Below, one piece after another: positions 8,012 through 17,320 of a stretch of DNA of 64,000 nt. The notes below the pieces were generated by a model that ran no database searches, was not told the origin of the DNA, and was given only the letters and a program-made list of their open reading frames with translations. Each line of letters starts with the position of its first letter. The stretch's first letter is position 1. The position numbers were made by a program, and so were the translations under genes. Source of the DNA: Treponema sp. (GTDB lineage Bacteria > Spirochaetota > Spirochaetia > Treponematales > Breznakiellaceae); contig WRKT01000004.1 in NCBI GenBank assembly GCA_009777995.1, positions 62,001 through 126,000 on the forward strand, written 5' to 3'.

Positions 8012-9537
8012 TATCTTTCCTCCCTAAGAATGATAATCTCGTTGAAATCGAGTATCCTGTCCACTTCTACCATGGCGCTTGCGGCATGGCTAACCTTCAA
8101 TTGATGGAATAGGCCCATCAATTGAATAATAACAGGAGGTGTCATTGCAACAATTGTAACGATGCCAATTGCGAATAACATGAGGTCGCGGCCCGAACCG
8201 TCTGCAACACCCATAGCAATGGGCAGTAGAAATGTGGCGCTCATAGGACCGGTACAAACAGCTCCTGAATCAAAGGCAACTGCAGTGAAAATCTTAGGAA
8301 CGAAAAAGGAGAGAGCAAGGGCAAATAAATAACCCGGGATAATTATCCAAAGCAACTGGATGCCAAAAAGAATTCTCATCATTGCAAGGGCAACAGCCAC
8401 ACCCATGCCGATTGCGAGTCCCCTATACATCATCTTCGTAGTAATCGCACCGCCTGAAATTTCTTCAACCTGTTTTGTAAGAACATGGACTGCAGGTTCT
8501 GCTGCTACGATAAAATAACCGATTAAGCCGCCAAGCGGAATCAGGACCCAGCCAAAGGTTGATGCTGCAAGCTCAGAGCCAAGGAGCTGGCCTACGGGAA
8601 TAAAGCCCACATTCACACCTGTAAGAAAGACAACAAGGCCAATGAGGGTATAGATAAAGCCTATCAAAATACGCCGGAGTTGATGTCTGCTATAGCGGCG
8701 CGATTTAAGCTGTAATAATAAAAAGCAAAAAAGTATCACTCCCATTGCCATTGATACTTCTCTTAGCTGCCCCGGCAAAACGGAAGTAAAGGCACCTGCA
8801 ACGTCCTGGGAAGTATCCACTTCCCTTACAAGCATCAGCCCCATGTCCATACTCGCAGGCTCGTAGAAAATGCCAAGAAGAAGCATCGAGATAACCGGTC
8901 CTACAAGGACAAGGGCTACAAGCCCGAAGCTATCCTCAACAGAACCCTTATCACTACGCACTGATGCAAGACCAAGTCCTATTGCAAGGACAAAGGGTAC
9001 TGCGATTGGGCCGGTGACTACAGAGCCTGATTCAAAACCGACAGGAATGAAAATATCAGGGTTAAAATATGCCAGGATAAAACAAACGAGATAAGAAATA
9101 ATCAGCAGAGTGGAAAAACGAATTCTAAAAAGGGTGCGCAAAATTGCAAGAACAAGATAAAACCCAACCCCCACGGCAACCGTAAAAATAATAAAGAAGT
9201 ATGGAATTGCACTAATCTGATGGGCAAGTACCATCAAAGAGGGCTCTGCAACTGTTATCATTATCCCCATTGCAAAACCTACAAGGATAATCAAGAACAA
9301 TCTTGAGCTCTTGGTCATTTGAACTCCGATACCCTCACCCATTGGTATCATTGCCATATCAACACCAAGAGAGAAAAAACCCATCCCGATAATCAGCAGG
9401 GCAGCACCGCCCAAAAAGAGCATCAAGGTTCCTGTAGGTATTGGCACCAAAACTATGCTTATAAGAATCACAATAACAGTAATTGGAAGCACCGATAAGA
9501 AAGCTTCCATTATTTTTTCTTTTAGGATTTTATTCAT
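8011..9537 (-). CDS. DUF1538 membrane transporter-like protein
   Basis: A 508-residue integral membrane protein with about twelve helices. It contains an internal duplication: VGFESGSVVTGPIAVPFVLAI in the first half and VAFDSGAVCTGPMSATFLLPI in the second, giving a shared F(E/D)SG(S/A)V.TGP motif that could form a two-fold symmetric transport path. DUF1538 proteins are commonly paired with PII-like genes; the transported substrate is unknown. Here it is flanked by PII genes on both sides with overlaps at each end (8 bp and 1 bp). Confidence 0.88.
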   Translation of the reverse strand: MNKILKEKIMEAFLSVLPITVIVILISIVLVPIPTGTLMLFLGGAALLIIGMGFFSLGVDMAMIPMGEGIGVQMTKSSRLFLIILVGFAMGIMITVAEPSLMVLAHQISAIPYFFIIFTVAVGVGFYLVLAILRTLFRIRFSTLLIISYLVCFILAYFNPDIFIPVGFESGSVVTGPIAVPFVLAIGLGLASVRSDKGSVEDSFGLVALVLVGPVISMLLLGIFYEPASMDMGLMLVREVDTSQDVAGAFTSVLPGQLREVSMAMGVILFCFLLLQLKSRRYSRHQLRRILIGFIYTLIGLVVFLTGVNVGFIPVGQLLGSELAASTFGWVLIPLGGLIGYFIVAAEPAVHVLTKQVEEISGGAITTKMMYRGLAIGMGVAVALAMMRILFGIQLLWIIIPGYLFALALSFFVPKIFTAVAFDSGAVCTGPMSATFLLPIAMGVADGSGRDLMLFAIGIVTIVAMTPPVIIQLMGLFHQLKVSHAASAMVEVDRILDFNEIIILREER

Positions 9538-9859
9538 TCTTCATTCCTACGACATCATCAACAGGCAAAGAATAAATTATCCCGTGAGCCTTTGTATTAA
9601 GACCATGGCTTGCAGTCAGGGCCTGCATCATCTGAACCCTTTTCTCCCTGTCTACAAGCAAGAGGATAATCTCTTTTTCATCATGACCGGATATATCGAA
9701 GAAGCTGGCCGCTCCCTCGTGCGCAAGACCCCGTGCATTCATTATCGTACCGCCCGATGCACCTGCCTCCCTTGCAGTATTCACAAGATCATCACTAAAC
9801 CCCTGATTAACAACCGCAATAATCATATCCTGAGAAATTACATTATCTTTTTTTTCCAT
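9530..9859 (-). CDS. PII-like signalling protein, single domain
   Basis: A 109-residue GlnB-superfamily protein (VNQGFSDDLVNTAREAGASGGTIMNARGLAHEG, then EKEIILLLVDREKR). It is the first gene of a PII/DUF1538/PII operon. It overlaps the membrane gene by 8 bp. No Shine-Dalgarno is seen; TATAAT (9873-9868) lies eight bases before ATG with TTTACT 17 bases further upstream, so the mRNA leader would be about two bases. Confidence 0.85.
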   Translation of the reverse strand: MEKKDNVISQDMIIAVVNQGFSDDLVNTAREAGASGGTIMNARGLAHEGAASFFDISGHDEKEIILLLVDREKRVQMMQALTASHGLNTKAHGIIYSLPVDDVVGMKNE

Positions 9860-9926
9860 GTACCGGAATTATAAAAGATAAGCAAAAGATAGTAAAGAAC
9901 AGGTAGCGTAGAGCCGGTTTAAGGGT

Positions 9927-9932
9927 TATAGT
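9927..9932 (+). promoter_or_regulatory. -10 element of malQ (leaderless pattern)
   Basis: TATAGT, then six bases (TAAAGC) and the malQ ATG at 9939. No convincing -35 box is seen. Confidence 0.45.
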
Positions 9933-9938
9933 TAAAGC

Positions 9939-11954
9939 ATGAGCAGAATAGGAAAAAGATTGATAGGGGCAGCGATCCCCGTGGCAGCCCTTAGAACGGA
10001 AAAAAGCATAGGCGTCGGAGAGTTCTCTGACCTTGGCGAATTCGGTGCATTATGCGTAAAAATGGGCATAGGGCTTGTGCAGATTCTCCCCGTAAACGAT
10101 ACCGGCTACCAGAGCTCCCCCTATAGCGCCCTAACAGCTTTTGGCCTACATCCCCTTTACCTGCGAATAGGTGATATCTCGGGGACTTCAGGATATGAAA
10201 AAGAGATAGCGGCAATGCAGAAAAAGTTCAACTCTGCAATACGATTCTCTCATGGAGATATACTCAGAGCGAAACTTGATCTTCTAAGAAAAATCTATAA
10301 GGATAATGCAAAGAAAATTTCAAGCTCCTCAAAACTGAAAACCTGGATAGAAGAAAACCAATGGATAAAACCTTACGCCGTTTTTCGAAGCCTAAAGGAA
10401 GCTAATAACGAAAAAAGCTGGAAGGAATGGGACGAATACCGTGAAATCGATGCCGAAGGCATTGCCGCTCTCTGGAACGAGCCTTCCCGAAAGGAGGAAA
10501 ACCTCTTCTGGGCCTGGGTTCAACAGAATCTGGACATCCAGTTTTCTCATGCAGCCTCACAGTTGGAGAGCCTTGGGATACTTCTTGAGGGGGATCTTCC
10601 AATTTTAATGAATGATGATTCCTGCGATGTTTGGGCCCATACCGAAATCTTTGATATTAACCAATCGGCAGGCGCCCCCCCCGATATGTATAGCCCCGAA
10701 GGTCAAAACTGGGGCTTCCCCACCTATAATTGGCAGGCCCAATCCCAAGATGAGTATACATGGTGGAAAGCTCGTCTAAAGGCTGCAGAAAAGTACTATA
10801 AAGCCTATCGAATCGACCATGTTCTCGGCTTTTTCCGCATTTGGGCCTCAAGAAAGGAAGATATTTCTGCTGCTCAAGGGCGATTTATCCCTTATTTACC
10901 TATAGTTCCAAAGGATTTTATCGATCTAAAGTATGATGAAGGCAGAATACGCTGGATCTGCGAGCCTCATATACTTACGGGAGATGTTTGGGATGCTCTT
11001 AAAGAAGGTTGGGGCGGCCAATACAGTGAAGATGAACTTAGTACTGCCGCAAACAGAGTCTTTGACCAGGTCCTATTCAGGGTTGGAGATGAAGAACTCT
11101 GGCTTTTCAAGAAATGGATAAGGGGCGAGAAGGATATTTTAAATCTTGATATTCACCATGCAGCAAAAACCTTTTTATTAAAGAGATGGACAGACAGGAT
11201 CCTATTTGAGCATGAAAAAGACCAATTTTTCCCCGTATGGTACTATAAGGACTCAAACGCATATATTTCCCTGCCAAAGGCAGACAGGGAGGAGCTGGAT
11301 AAACTGGTAGAAAAAAGGCTCACTGCCTCAGAAAAAATCTGGGAAGCAGAGGGCAAACGCCTCCTTTCAATGCTGACAGTCTCAAGTCCTATGCTGCCCT
11401 GTGCAGAAGACCTCGGTGCAGTCCCCGCCTGCGTGCCGCAAGTGCTGACCCAGCTCAATATCCTCGGGCTCAGGGTGGTGAGGTGGCACCGTGACTGGGG
11501 CGCCGAAGGCCAACCGTATATCCCCTTCGAGGACTACCCTGAGCTTTCAGTTTGCACCCCCGCAGTGCACGACTCTTCCTGCCTAAGGGAATGGTGGGAC
11601 ACGGAGGCAGATCAACAGGCTTTCTGCAGTTTCATAGGCGTTCCATCCCTTCCCAGGGTCTATAACCCGGGTAGTGCAAAGACCATCCTTTCGCGTATTG
11701 CAAGTGCCGCCTCAAGATTCCGTGTCTTCCAGATTCAAGACTTTCTTCACCTTTCCAACCGCTGGTACGCCGCAGACCCTGCCTCAGAGAGGATAAACGT
11801 GCCGGGCACAACGAACGACTTCAACTGGACCTACCGTCTGCCCGCAAACATCAGCGAGCTGGCCAAGGACGAGGACCTTATCCGCGCAGTCTCCGAGCTC
11901 GCTGCAGTCAAGCCTGCTGTGAAGAAAAAGCCAAATCGTTCGCCTAAAAAGTGA
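9939..11954 (+). CDS. malQ: 4-alpha-glucanotransferase (amylomaltase)
   Basis: A 671-residue GH77 enzyme that moves alpha-1,4-glucan segments between maltodextrins. Markers include the opening GVGEFSDLGEFGALC, QILPVNDTGYQSSPYSALTAFGLHPLYL, the nucleophile region YRIDHVLGFFRIW, and the acid/base region CAEDLGAVP. Length is somewhat above the common 500 because this is the longer MalQ form with an inserted region. The last residues (KKKPNRSPKK) come from the start of a 23-bp tandem repeat that runs into the next promoter. The 3' quarter is more GC-rich than the 5' part. The start shows the leaderless TATAGT-N6-ATG layout. Confidence 0.93.
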   Translation: MSRIGKRLIGAAIPVAALRTEKSIGVGEFSDLGEFGALCVKMGIGLVQILPVNDTGYQSSPYSALTAFGLHPLYLRIGDISGTSGYEKEIAAMQKKFNSAIRFSHGDILRAKLDLLRKIYKDNAKKISSSSKLKTWIEENQWIKPYAVFRSLKEANNEKSWKEWDEYREIDAEGIAALWNEPSRKEENLFWAWVQQNLDIQFSHAASQLESLGILLEGDLPILMNDDSCDVWAHTEIFDINQSAGAPPDMYSPEGQNWGFPTYNWQAQSQDEYTWWKARLKAAEKYYKAYRIDHVLGFFRIWASRKEDISAAQGRFIPYLPIVPKDFIDLKYDEGRIRWICEPHILTGDVWDALKEGWGGQYSEDELSTAANRVFDQVLFRVGDEELWLFKKWIRGEKDILNLDIHHAAKTFLLKRWTDRILFEHEKDQFFPVWYYKDSNAYISLPKADREELDKLVEKRLTASEKIWEAEGKRLLSMLTVSSPMLPCAEDLGAVPACVPQVLTQLNILGLRVVRWHRDWGAEGQPYIPFEDYPELSVCTPAVHDSSCLREWWDTEADQQAFCSFIGVPSLPRVYNPGSAKTILSRIASAASRFRVFQIQDFLHLSNRWYAADPASERINVPGTTNDFNWTYRLPANISELAKDEDLIRAVSELAAVKPAVKKKPNRSPKK

Positions 11955-12069
11955 CAAATCGTTGACTTAAAAATGTCCAAATCGTTAACTTACAGAAGGG
12001 CAAATCGTTGACCTATAAGTGTCCAAATTGTTGACTTTCAGAGGGGTAAATCGTTGACTTTCAAATAGG
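11932..12069 (+). repeat. Six tandem 23-bp units upstream of the second DUF4143 gene
   Basis: Units begin at 11932, 11955, 11978, 12001, 12024 and 12047, each exactly 23 bp. The left half is conserved (CAAATCGTTGACTT, one or a few changes per unit; the first unit is the most divergent) and the right half alternates: units 2 and 4 end in TGTC or GTGTC, units 3 and 5 in GAAGGG or GAGGGG, giving a 46-bp higher-order period. The first unit lies inside the malQ coding end; the last supplies the -35 box of the next promoter. Confidence 0.95.
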
Positions 12070-12082
12070 AAAATAGTATAAT
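12054..12082 (+). promoter_or_regulatory. Leaderless promoter of the second DUF4143 gene
   Basis: TTGACT (12054-12059, within the last 23-bp unit), 17 bases, TATAAT (12077-12082), six bases, ATG at 12089. The predicted transcription start is the start codon itself. Confidence 0.8.
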
Positions 12083-12088
12083 TAACCT

Positions 12089-13381
12089 ATGGTCGGGCAT
12101 TATGATAGGTTGATTGAGCCTTATTTAGTGAATTTAATGAAAGACTTCCCTGCTATTGCCATCGATGGCCTTAAAGGCGTTGGCAAAACTGTATCTGCAA
12201 AGAGAATAGCAACAACGGTATTTGAACTGGACAAGCCAAGGGATTTTGATCAGATAAATAATATCCCGGATACCCTCATCTCAAATACCCCGCCGGTTCT
12301 TATTGATGAATGGCAAAGAATACCCTCAGTCTGGGATTTTATCCGCCGTGCTGTAGACGACGGTGCTAAACCGGGTACATTTCTCCTTACAGGCTCAATT
12401 ACAAGCACAGATACCAACTTGCATTCAGGTGCCGGGCGAATTATCAAGAGAAAGATGTACCCCTTATCACTTGCCGAAAGGGGCATTGAGAAGCCTTGTG
12501 TCTCCATAGCGGAGCTTTTCTCTGCCGGGAGTCCCTTTTCAACAGAAATATCGGGCAAAACAGATGTAGGGAGTAGAGAGTATATATACGAAATCTCGGC
12601 ATCGGGCCTCCCTGAAATACGTAATTTCTCAATTGAAAACAGGAAAATTGCCCTGGAATCGTATTTCGCGAATATCCTATCCCACGATTTCCGTCAGCAA
12701 GGCATAAGGATAAGGCAACCGGAAACCCTGCTGCGCTGGCTTAGAGCATATGCCACCGCCATTTCCACAGATGCGCTCTATACAGAGATACTTGACGCTT
12801 CAACAGCAGGGGAGGCAGACAAACCCGCTGCAAAGACAACTATTTCATATCGTGAGGCCCTTGAGAACTTATGGCTCTTGGACGAGCTAATGCCCTGGGT
12901 TGATGGTGAAGGGTTTTTCACAGGGTTAAAACTATCACCAAAGCATTATCTGGCTGACCCTGCCTTCGCTGCATACCTTCTTGGCCTCGATGAGACAATT
13001 ATGATTGGAGGAACCGGCTGGCCGGCAGGCACAGAAAGGTTTGATGCAAAATACGGAAGCATAATCGGCAGGCTTTTTGAATCTCTAGTCCATCTAAGCC
13101 TAAATACCTATGCCATGATAAACAATGCAAAACTCTTTTTTCTAAAGACTCATAAAGGGGATCGTGAAATCGATTTCATTATCCGGAAAGATTCAAAAGT
13201 AATTGCCTGCGAAGTAAAGTTCGCCCCCACAGTTGATGCCGCCGACGGCAGGCACCTGAGATGGTTCATGGAGAAAGTCGGCAGCAGTTGCATAGATGCA
13301 ATGATAATAACCACAGGCGGGGTCGCATACAGGCGCAAAGACGGGATCGCTGTTGTGCCTGCGGCCCTGCTTGGGGCTTAG
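12089..13381 (+). CDS. DUF4143 AAA-type ATPase with PD-(D/E)XK-like C-terminus (second copy)
   Basis: Also 430 residues. Walker A is GLKGVGKTV (residues 27-35), Walker B PVLIDEWQ, sensor FLLTGSI, and the C-terminus carries DREIDFIIRKDSKVIACEVKF, the D...ExK pattern of PD-(D/E)XK folds. It is the same length and layout as the copy at 4658 but too divergent to be a recent duplicate. An esterase gene follows 19 bp downstream with its own ribosome site, so they may form an operon. Function of the family is not established; the upstream 23-bp array may be its control region. Confidence 0.88.
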   Translation: MVGHYDRLIEPYLVNLMKDFPAIAIDGLKGVGKTVSAKRIATTVFELDKPRDFDQINNIPDTLISNTPPVLIDEWQRIPSVWDFIRRAVDDGAKPGTFLLTGSITSTDTNLHSGAGRIIKRKMYPLSLAERGIEKPCVSIAELFSAGSPFSTEISGKTDVGSREYIYEISASGLPEIRNFSIENRKIALESYFANILSHDFRQQGIRIRQPETLLRWLRAYATAISTDALYTEILDASTAGEADKPAAKTTISYREALENLWLLDELMPWVDGEGFFTGLKLSPKHYLADPAFAAYLLGLDETIMIGGTGWPAGTERFDAKYGSIIGRLFESLVHLSLNTYAMINNAKLFFLKTHKGDREIDFIIRKDSKVIACEVKFAPTVDAADGRHLRWFMEKVGSSCIDAMIITTGGVAYRRKDGIAVVPAALLGA

Positions 13382-13400
13382 AGTTGAAGGGGGGTAAAAT

Positions 13401-14378
13401 ATGTCATTAGTTCGTAAGCAGATACCATTGAGCGAATTTGAAAATGAAGCTCTTGCAGGCAGAAAGGGAATAAGTCTAATTTTCCGCTTGCCCTTTCCCA
13501 TTATGCGCAAGATACTATTAAGAAAAATAGAAATATTCCGCAACCCACAGGGCATTGCTTTGCCAATTATCCCTGATTGTAACAATGAAATTTCTTATAA
13601 AAAAATAGAGATAAAAGGCGCGCATAACCCTGTTGGAATTAGTATTTATGAGCCCAAGTCTTCCGGCAGTGTCGACAGGTCACTATTTTTATTTATCCAC
13701 GGCGGGGCCTTTTTAGGCGGCGACTCGCAGATTAACGAAGGGCTAATGCGTTTAATCGCAGATAGAACCAACGCGATTACCGCCGCTGTTGATTACAATG
13801 TATCACCGGAAGTACAGCACCCCGTTCCCTTAAACGAATGCCGTGAAGCTCTGCAGTATCTCCTTGATAACTACCCCATAAATAATCGTCTGATCTTTCT
13901 TGCAGGGGATTCTGCGGGAGGCAACCTGGCCGCTGCTCTTACCTTAAAACTGATAGACGAGGGTGGCCCCGTGCCAAGGGGACAGATTTTACTTTATCCT
14001 GTCTGTGACCTCGCAAGATTGGACAGGGAGAGTTACCTCCAAAAGGGAAGAGAATACTTTATTTTAAGAAGGGTCATGCTGGTCTCCCGCAGTGTTTACC
14101 TTTCCGATAAGAAGAGCCGGAAGTCTCCCTATGTCTCACCGATTTATGCGAACTTTGACAAGGCCCAGCCGGATGCACTTTTATTGATTGCAGAGAGAGA
14201 CCCCCTGCGAAGCGATGGCCTTGATTACGGAGAAAAGCTTCGGCAGGCAGGCGGATATGCCCGCACAGTGCTTTACGAAGGCTCTTTCCATGCATTTATA
14301 AACGATCTGCGCCGTTCCGATATTGCCGATGATGCTGCCGAGGAAATTATAATGTTCATCAATGAACGGATCTCTTAA
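13401..14378 (+). CDS. Alpha/beta hydrolase, hormone-sensitive-lipase-like esterase
   Basis: A 325-residue esterase of the GDXG group: the oxyanion-hole motif is FIHGGAFLGGD, the nucleophile elbow is GDSAGGNLA, and late residues ERDPLRSDG and SFHAF provide the Asp and His of the triad. No signal peptide is seen, so it should act in the cytoplasm on a small ester. It follows the DUF4143 gene closely with AAGGGGGG before its ATG, and converges on the M16 peptidase with a 7-bp gap. Confidence 0.88.
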   Translation: MSLVRKQIPLSEFENEALAGRKGISLIFRLPFPIMRKILLRKIEIFRNPQGIALPIIPDCNNEISYKKIEIKGAHNPVGISIYEPKSSGSVDRSLFLFIHGGAFLGGDSQINEGLMRLIADRTNAITAAVDYNVSPEVQHPVPLNECREALQYLLDNYPINNRLIFLAGDSAGGNLAAALTLKLIDEGGPVPRGQILLYPVCDLARLDRESYLQKGREYFILRRVMLVSRSVYLSDKKSRKSPYVSPIYANFDKAQPDALLLIAERDPLRSDGLDYGEKLRQAGGYARTVLYEGSFHAFINDLRRSDIADDAAEEIIMFINERIS

Positions 14379-14385
14379 GTACCCC

Positions 14386-17250
14386 CTAGTTCTCCTGTAC
14401 CAAAACAAGCCGCACATGGCTGCCTGTAAGAAGCTCCGCGGCAATCCTCTGTATGTCTGCATGCCTTACAGCCCTCTGTAGGACGGGCCTATTATTAAGC
14501 CGGCTCAAGGGGGCGTTAAAAATCACGGCAGAGTTGGCGTAACTCTGGGCAAGGAAGGAGTTAATCTGTATGGATTCCTCGTGGCTTTGCATCAGCGCTT
14601 CCACGGCCTTCTCGAAGACAGAGTCGTCAATTTCGCCGCGGGCAATCTTGCGGAATTCCTCGACTGCTGCAGCGCTAAGCTCTTCAATGCGTCCGGGATC
14701 TGTTACAAAGAAAATTCCTCCCGAAAGCTCTGAAGTGGGCATTGGAGAGAGAGAGACCCATGAAGAAATTGCATAAACACCGCCAAGGGCTTCCCGTATC
14801 TCATCAATCATTACTATATCAAGATAATCACTAAGAACTGCAACTGCTGCAGCATTTTCTTCCGAATAGGCTAAGGGCCTATACCATACCTCATAAATAG
14901 TACTGCGCTCTTCCCTGCCCCTGCGTATTTCCCTGTCAACTTCGGCAGGGCGCATCGGATTGATATTTGCCCATTGATTGAAGGCTGAGGAAGGCGGAAT
15001 TGAAGCAAGATAAGTTTCAATCAGGGGGCGCATAAGGGCCGGGGTCAAGTTCCCTGCAAAAACAAAGGTATAATCAGAAGGGTTAAGGCTTGCATGCGCA
15101 AAAGCCATTGCGGCATTACCGTCAAATCTATTGAGATCCTCTACGTTCATCGGATGGTAACGGGGATTCCCGTGAGTTACCCTCGTTATTTCTCTTCTGA
15201 AAAACACATCGGGATCATTCTCTTGACCTATCAGCCGGGATCTCGCCTGATCGAGCATGGCATTTACTGCCTGCGCATCGTAGCGGGGCTGTGTGAAAAA
15301 CAAATGAAGCATTTCAAAAAGAACTTGAATATCATTTGTGGCAGAACTGCCCTGGAAACCTCTTAAGTGATTCTGGGTCCAGAAGGACATGGACACCTGC
15401 CTGTCAAGGAGCATCCTTGTCAGCTCAGGACGTGAAAAGCTGCCAAGGCCCGATACATTCAGCACCTCTGCAGCAAAGGCAGCAGAAATGTCTATCTCGG
15501 CAGGGACATCGAGAATGCCTCCCCTTGCCTGTGCGAAAAAGCTAATTTCGTTATTTCTATGTGTCGTTTCAAGCAAGATGACCTCGGCACCGTTCCCCAA
15601 CCTGATACGCACTGCCCCCGTTTCGTGGTCTGTCGTTTCGGACACAATAACACCGGGTGAAGGAACCCTCGATAAAAGTTCTCCCTGAGCCCTTTCATCG
15701 GTTGGACGGGCAATTCTTGCCCTGCTCGCAGAGGCTGCTATCATTCTTACATCATCTGAACTTGGAAGATTTCCAATTTCTGAATCGGGGGCAGTAACGA
15801 TTACCGTAAGATCATCTTCGGCAAAATATCCTGCTGTTACTCTGTTAATCTCCCTTAGAGTAATCCCGGGCAGCAGTCTCATAAGGGCATCGAGTTCCCA
15901 TTCCAAATCAGGGAATGCCCTGTCATTCAAGAAATGACGAGTAAGTGCATTTGTATGAAGGCTTGAATGTTGCCTGTCCCTTTCGGTAACCATTTGCTCC
16001 ATATAGGCAATAAGGCCGGTCGTCGCAGTATCAACTTCTCCTTGAGTAAAGCCGTAGCGCGAAAGAGTCTCTTTGAGCATGAACATCTCATTCACTGTTT
16101 CTGTAACCATGCCTGTCTTTGGAACGGCCTGCAGGGCAAAGAACCCTGATGAATAACCGTAATTAACCAAGCCGGAAGCAGCTCCGGTATAGGGCGTTTC
16201 TACTCTTAGAGATGCCTCCTCGAAACGAAGGGAGAGCATGACTGAAATAAGGGTATCAATTATGCCTTCCCTATAAGTAATAAGGTTCTGTTCTCGCCCT
16301 CCGGGGAGGCGCTTCCAATAGAGAGTCACAAGGGACCTTGTAAGTTCATCATCAGTGATAATTAGGGATTCAAGGCTGCCTCTCTGAGGCCTTCTTAAAT
16401 CGTGGCGGGGGCGCTCAAAGCCGTTTGAGGTCCCGGTGTGCGTGCCGGCCCGATTCGGAAAGTGCTGCTCAAGGCTTGCTTCAAGATATGCACCATCAAA
16501 GTCACCAACGATGATTATGGCCATGTTTTCAGGCCTATACCACCTTTCGTAATAACCTTGAAGCTGCTCTGCTGTAGCAGTCTCCAATACAGATAAAAGG
16601 CCTATCGGATGCCTTTCTGCATAAAGCGAGTCCCTGAAAAGAACAGGGAATATCTCCCTGCTCGTTCTTTCTCCCGCTCCCTGCCTAAAGCGATATTCTT
16701 CAATTACAACAAGCCTTTCAAGATCAACTTCTTCAGGGTCAAAGGTGATAGCTCCCGACCAGTCATCGATTACAGCCATGGCCATTTCCGGGACTATCCT
16801 AAAGCCGCCGGGTCCGATTTCCGTGGGTACCTCAATGCCGTAGACGGTTTCATCAAAGGAGGTCCAGGCATTTATTTCGGGGCCAAAGCGCATCCCAAGG
16901 GAGCGCAGGTAGTTTATCAAGTCGAATTTGGGGAAACGAGCAGTGCCGTTAAAGGCCATATGCTCCACAAAGTGGGCAAGCCCCCTCTCTTCTTCGGTCT
17001 CAAGAACCGAGCCTGCATCGACTGCAAGGGTTAAAAATGCCCTGCCTTCCGGCCTTGAGTTCTCGAGTATATAATAGCGCATCCCCGACGAAAGGACGCC
17101 GCTTCTTACATCATCTCTGAATGGTATCGGGTCGGATGCCCTGCCAAGGCCGCTTGAGTTTACCCTTGATGCACCCCCTGCACAGGAGGAGAGAACCGAT
17201 AAAACAAGAAAAATTGCCGCTAAAATGGCAGCTATACGCTTATGTTTCAT
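14386..17250 (-). CDS. M16-family zinc peptidase lipoprotein (PqqL-like)
   Basis: A 954-residue protein starting MKHKRIAAILAAIFLVLSVLSSCAGG, a lipoprotein signal with the lipobox Cys. Inverted zinc motif HxxEH is in GLAHFVEHMAFNG near the N-terminus, with downstream Glu in the expected region, followed by a second inactive M16 half; this two-half layout matches pitrilysin/PqqL peptidases. It is expected in the periplasm or outer surface. Start 17250 is favoured over 17388 by the signal peptide and by the TATCAT box six bases upstream. Confidence 0.92.
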   Translation of the reverse strand: MKHKRIAAILAAIFLVLSVLSSCAGGASRVNSSGLGRASDPIPFRDDVRSGVLSSGMRYYILENSRPEGRAFLTLAVDAGSVLETEEERGLAHFVEHMAFNGTARFPKFDLINYLRSLGMRFGPEINAWTSFDETVYGIEVPTEIGPGGFRIVPEMAMAVIDDWSGAITFDPEEVDLERLVVIEEYRFRQGAGERTSREIFPVLFRDSLYAERHPIGLLSVLETATAEQLQGYYERWYRPENMAIIIVGDFDGAYLEASLEQHFPNRAGTHTGTSNGFERPRHDLRRPQRGSLESLIITDDELTRSLVTLYWKRLPGGREQNLITYREGIIDTLISVMLSLRFEEASLRVETPYTGAASGLVNYGYSSGFFALQAVPKTGMVTETVNEMFMLKETLSRYGFTQGEVDTATTGLIAYMEQMVTERDRQHSSLHTNALTRHFLNDRAFPDLEWELDALMRLLPGITLREINRVTAGYFAEDDLTVIVTAPDSEIGNLPSSDDVRMIAASASRARIARPTDERAQGELLSRVPSPGVIVSETTDHETGAVRIRLGNGAEVILLETTHRNNEISFFAQARGGILDVPAEIDISAAFAAEVLNVSGLGSFSRPELTRMLLDRQVSMSFWTQNHLRGFQGSSATNDIQVLFEMLHLFFTQPRYDAQAVNAMLDQARSRLIGQENDPDVFFRREITRVTHGNPRYHPMNVEDLNRFDGNAAMAFAHASLNPSDYTFVFAGNLTPALMRPLIETYLASIPPSSAFNQWANINPMRPAEVDREIRRGREERSTIYEVWYRPLAYSEENAAAVAVLSDYLDIVMIDEIREALGGVYAISSWVSLSPMPTSELSGGIFFVTDPGRIEELSAAAVEEFRKIARGEIDDSVFEKAVEALMQSHEESIQINSFLAQSYANSAVIFNAPLSRLNNRPVLQRAVRHADIQRIAAELLTGSHVRLVLVQEN

Positions 17251-17256
17251 GGTAAA

Positions 17257-17286
17257 ATGATACCATAATGCAAAAAAATATGTTAG
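17257..17286 (-). promoter_or_regulatory. Leaderless promoter of the M16 peptidase gene
   Basis: CTAACA (17286-17281), 18 bases, TATCAT (17262-17257), six bases and ATG. The -35 box is weak. Confidence 0.5.
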
Positions 17287-17320
17287 TATTAGAGTTAAGT
17301 ATATGTAAAAGGCGGAATAA

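Noticed and set aside
9455-9874. A 139-codon plus-strand open frame
   Set aside because: It lies opposite the PII and DUF1538 genes and has no family features.
11932-12069. CRISPR array
   Set aside because: The units are 23 bp with no unique spacers; both halves are conserved or alternate, and no cas gene is near.
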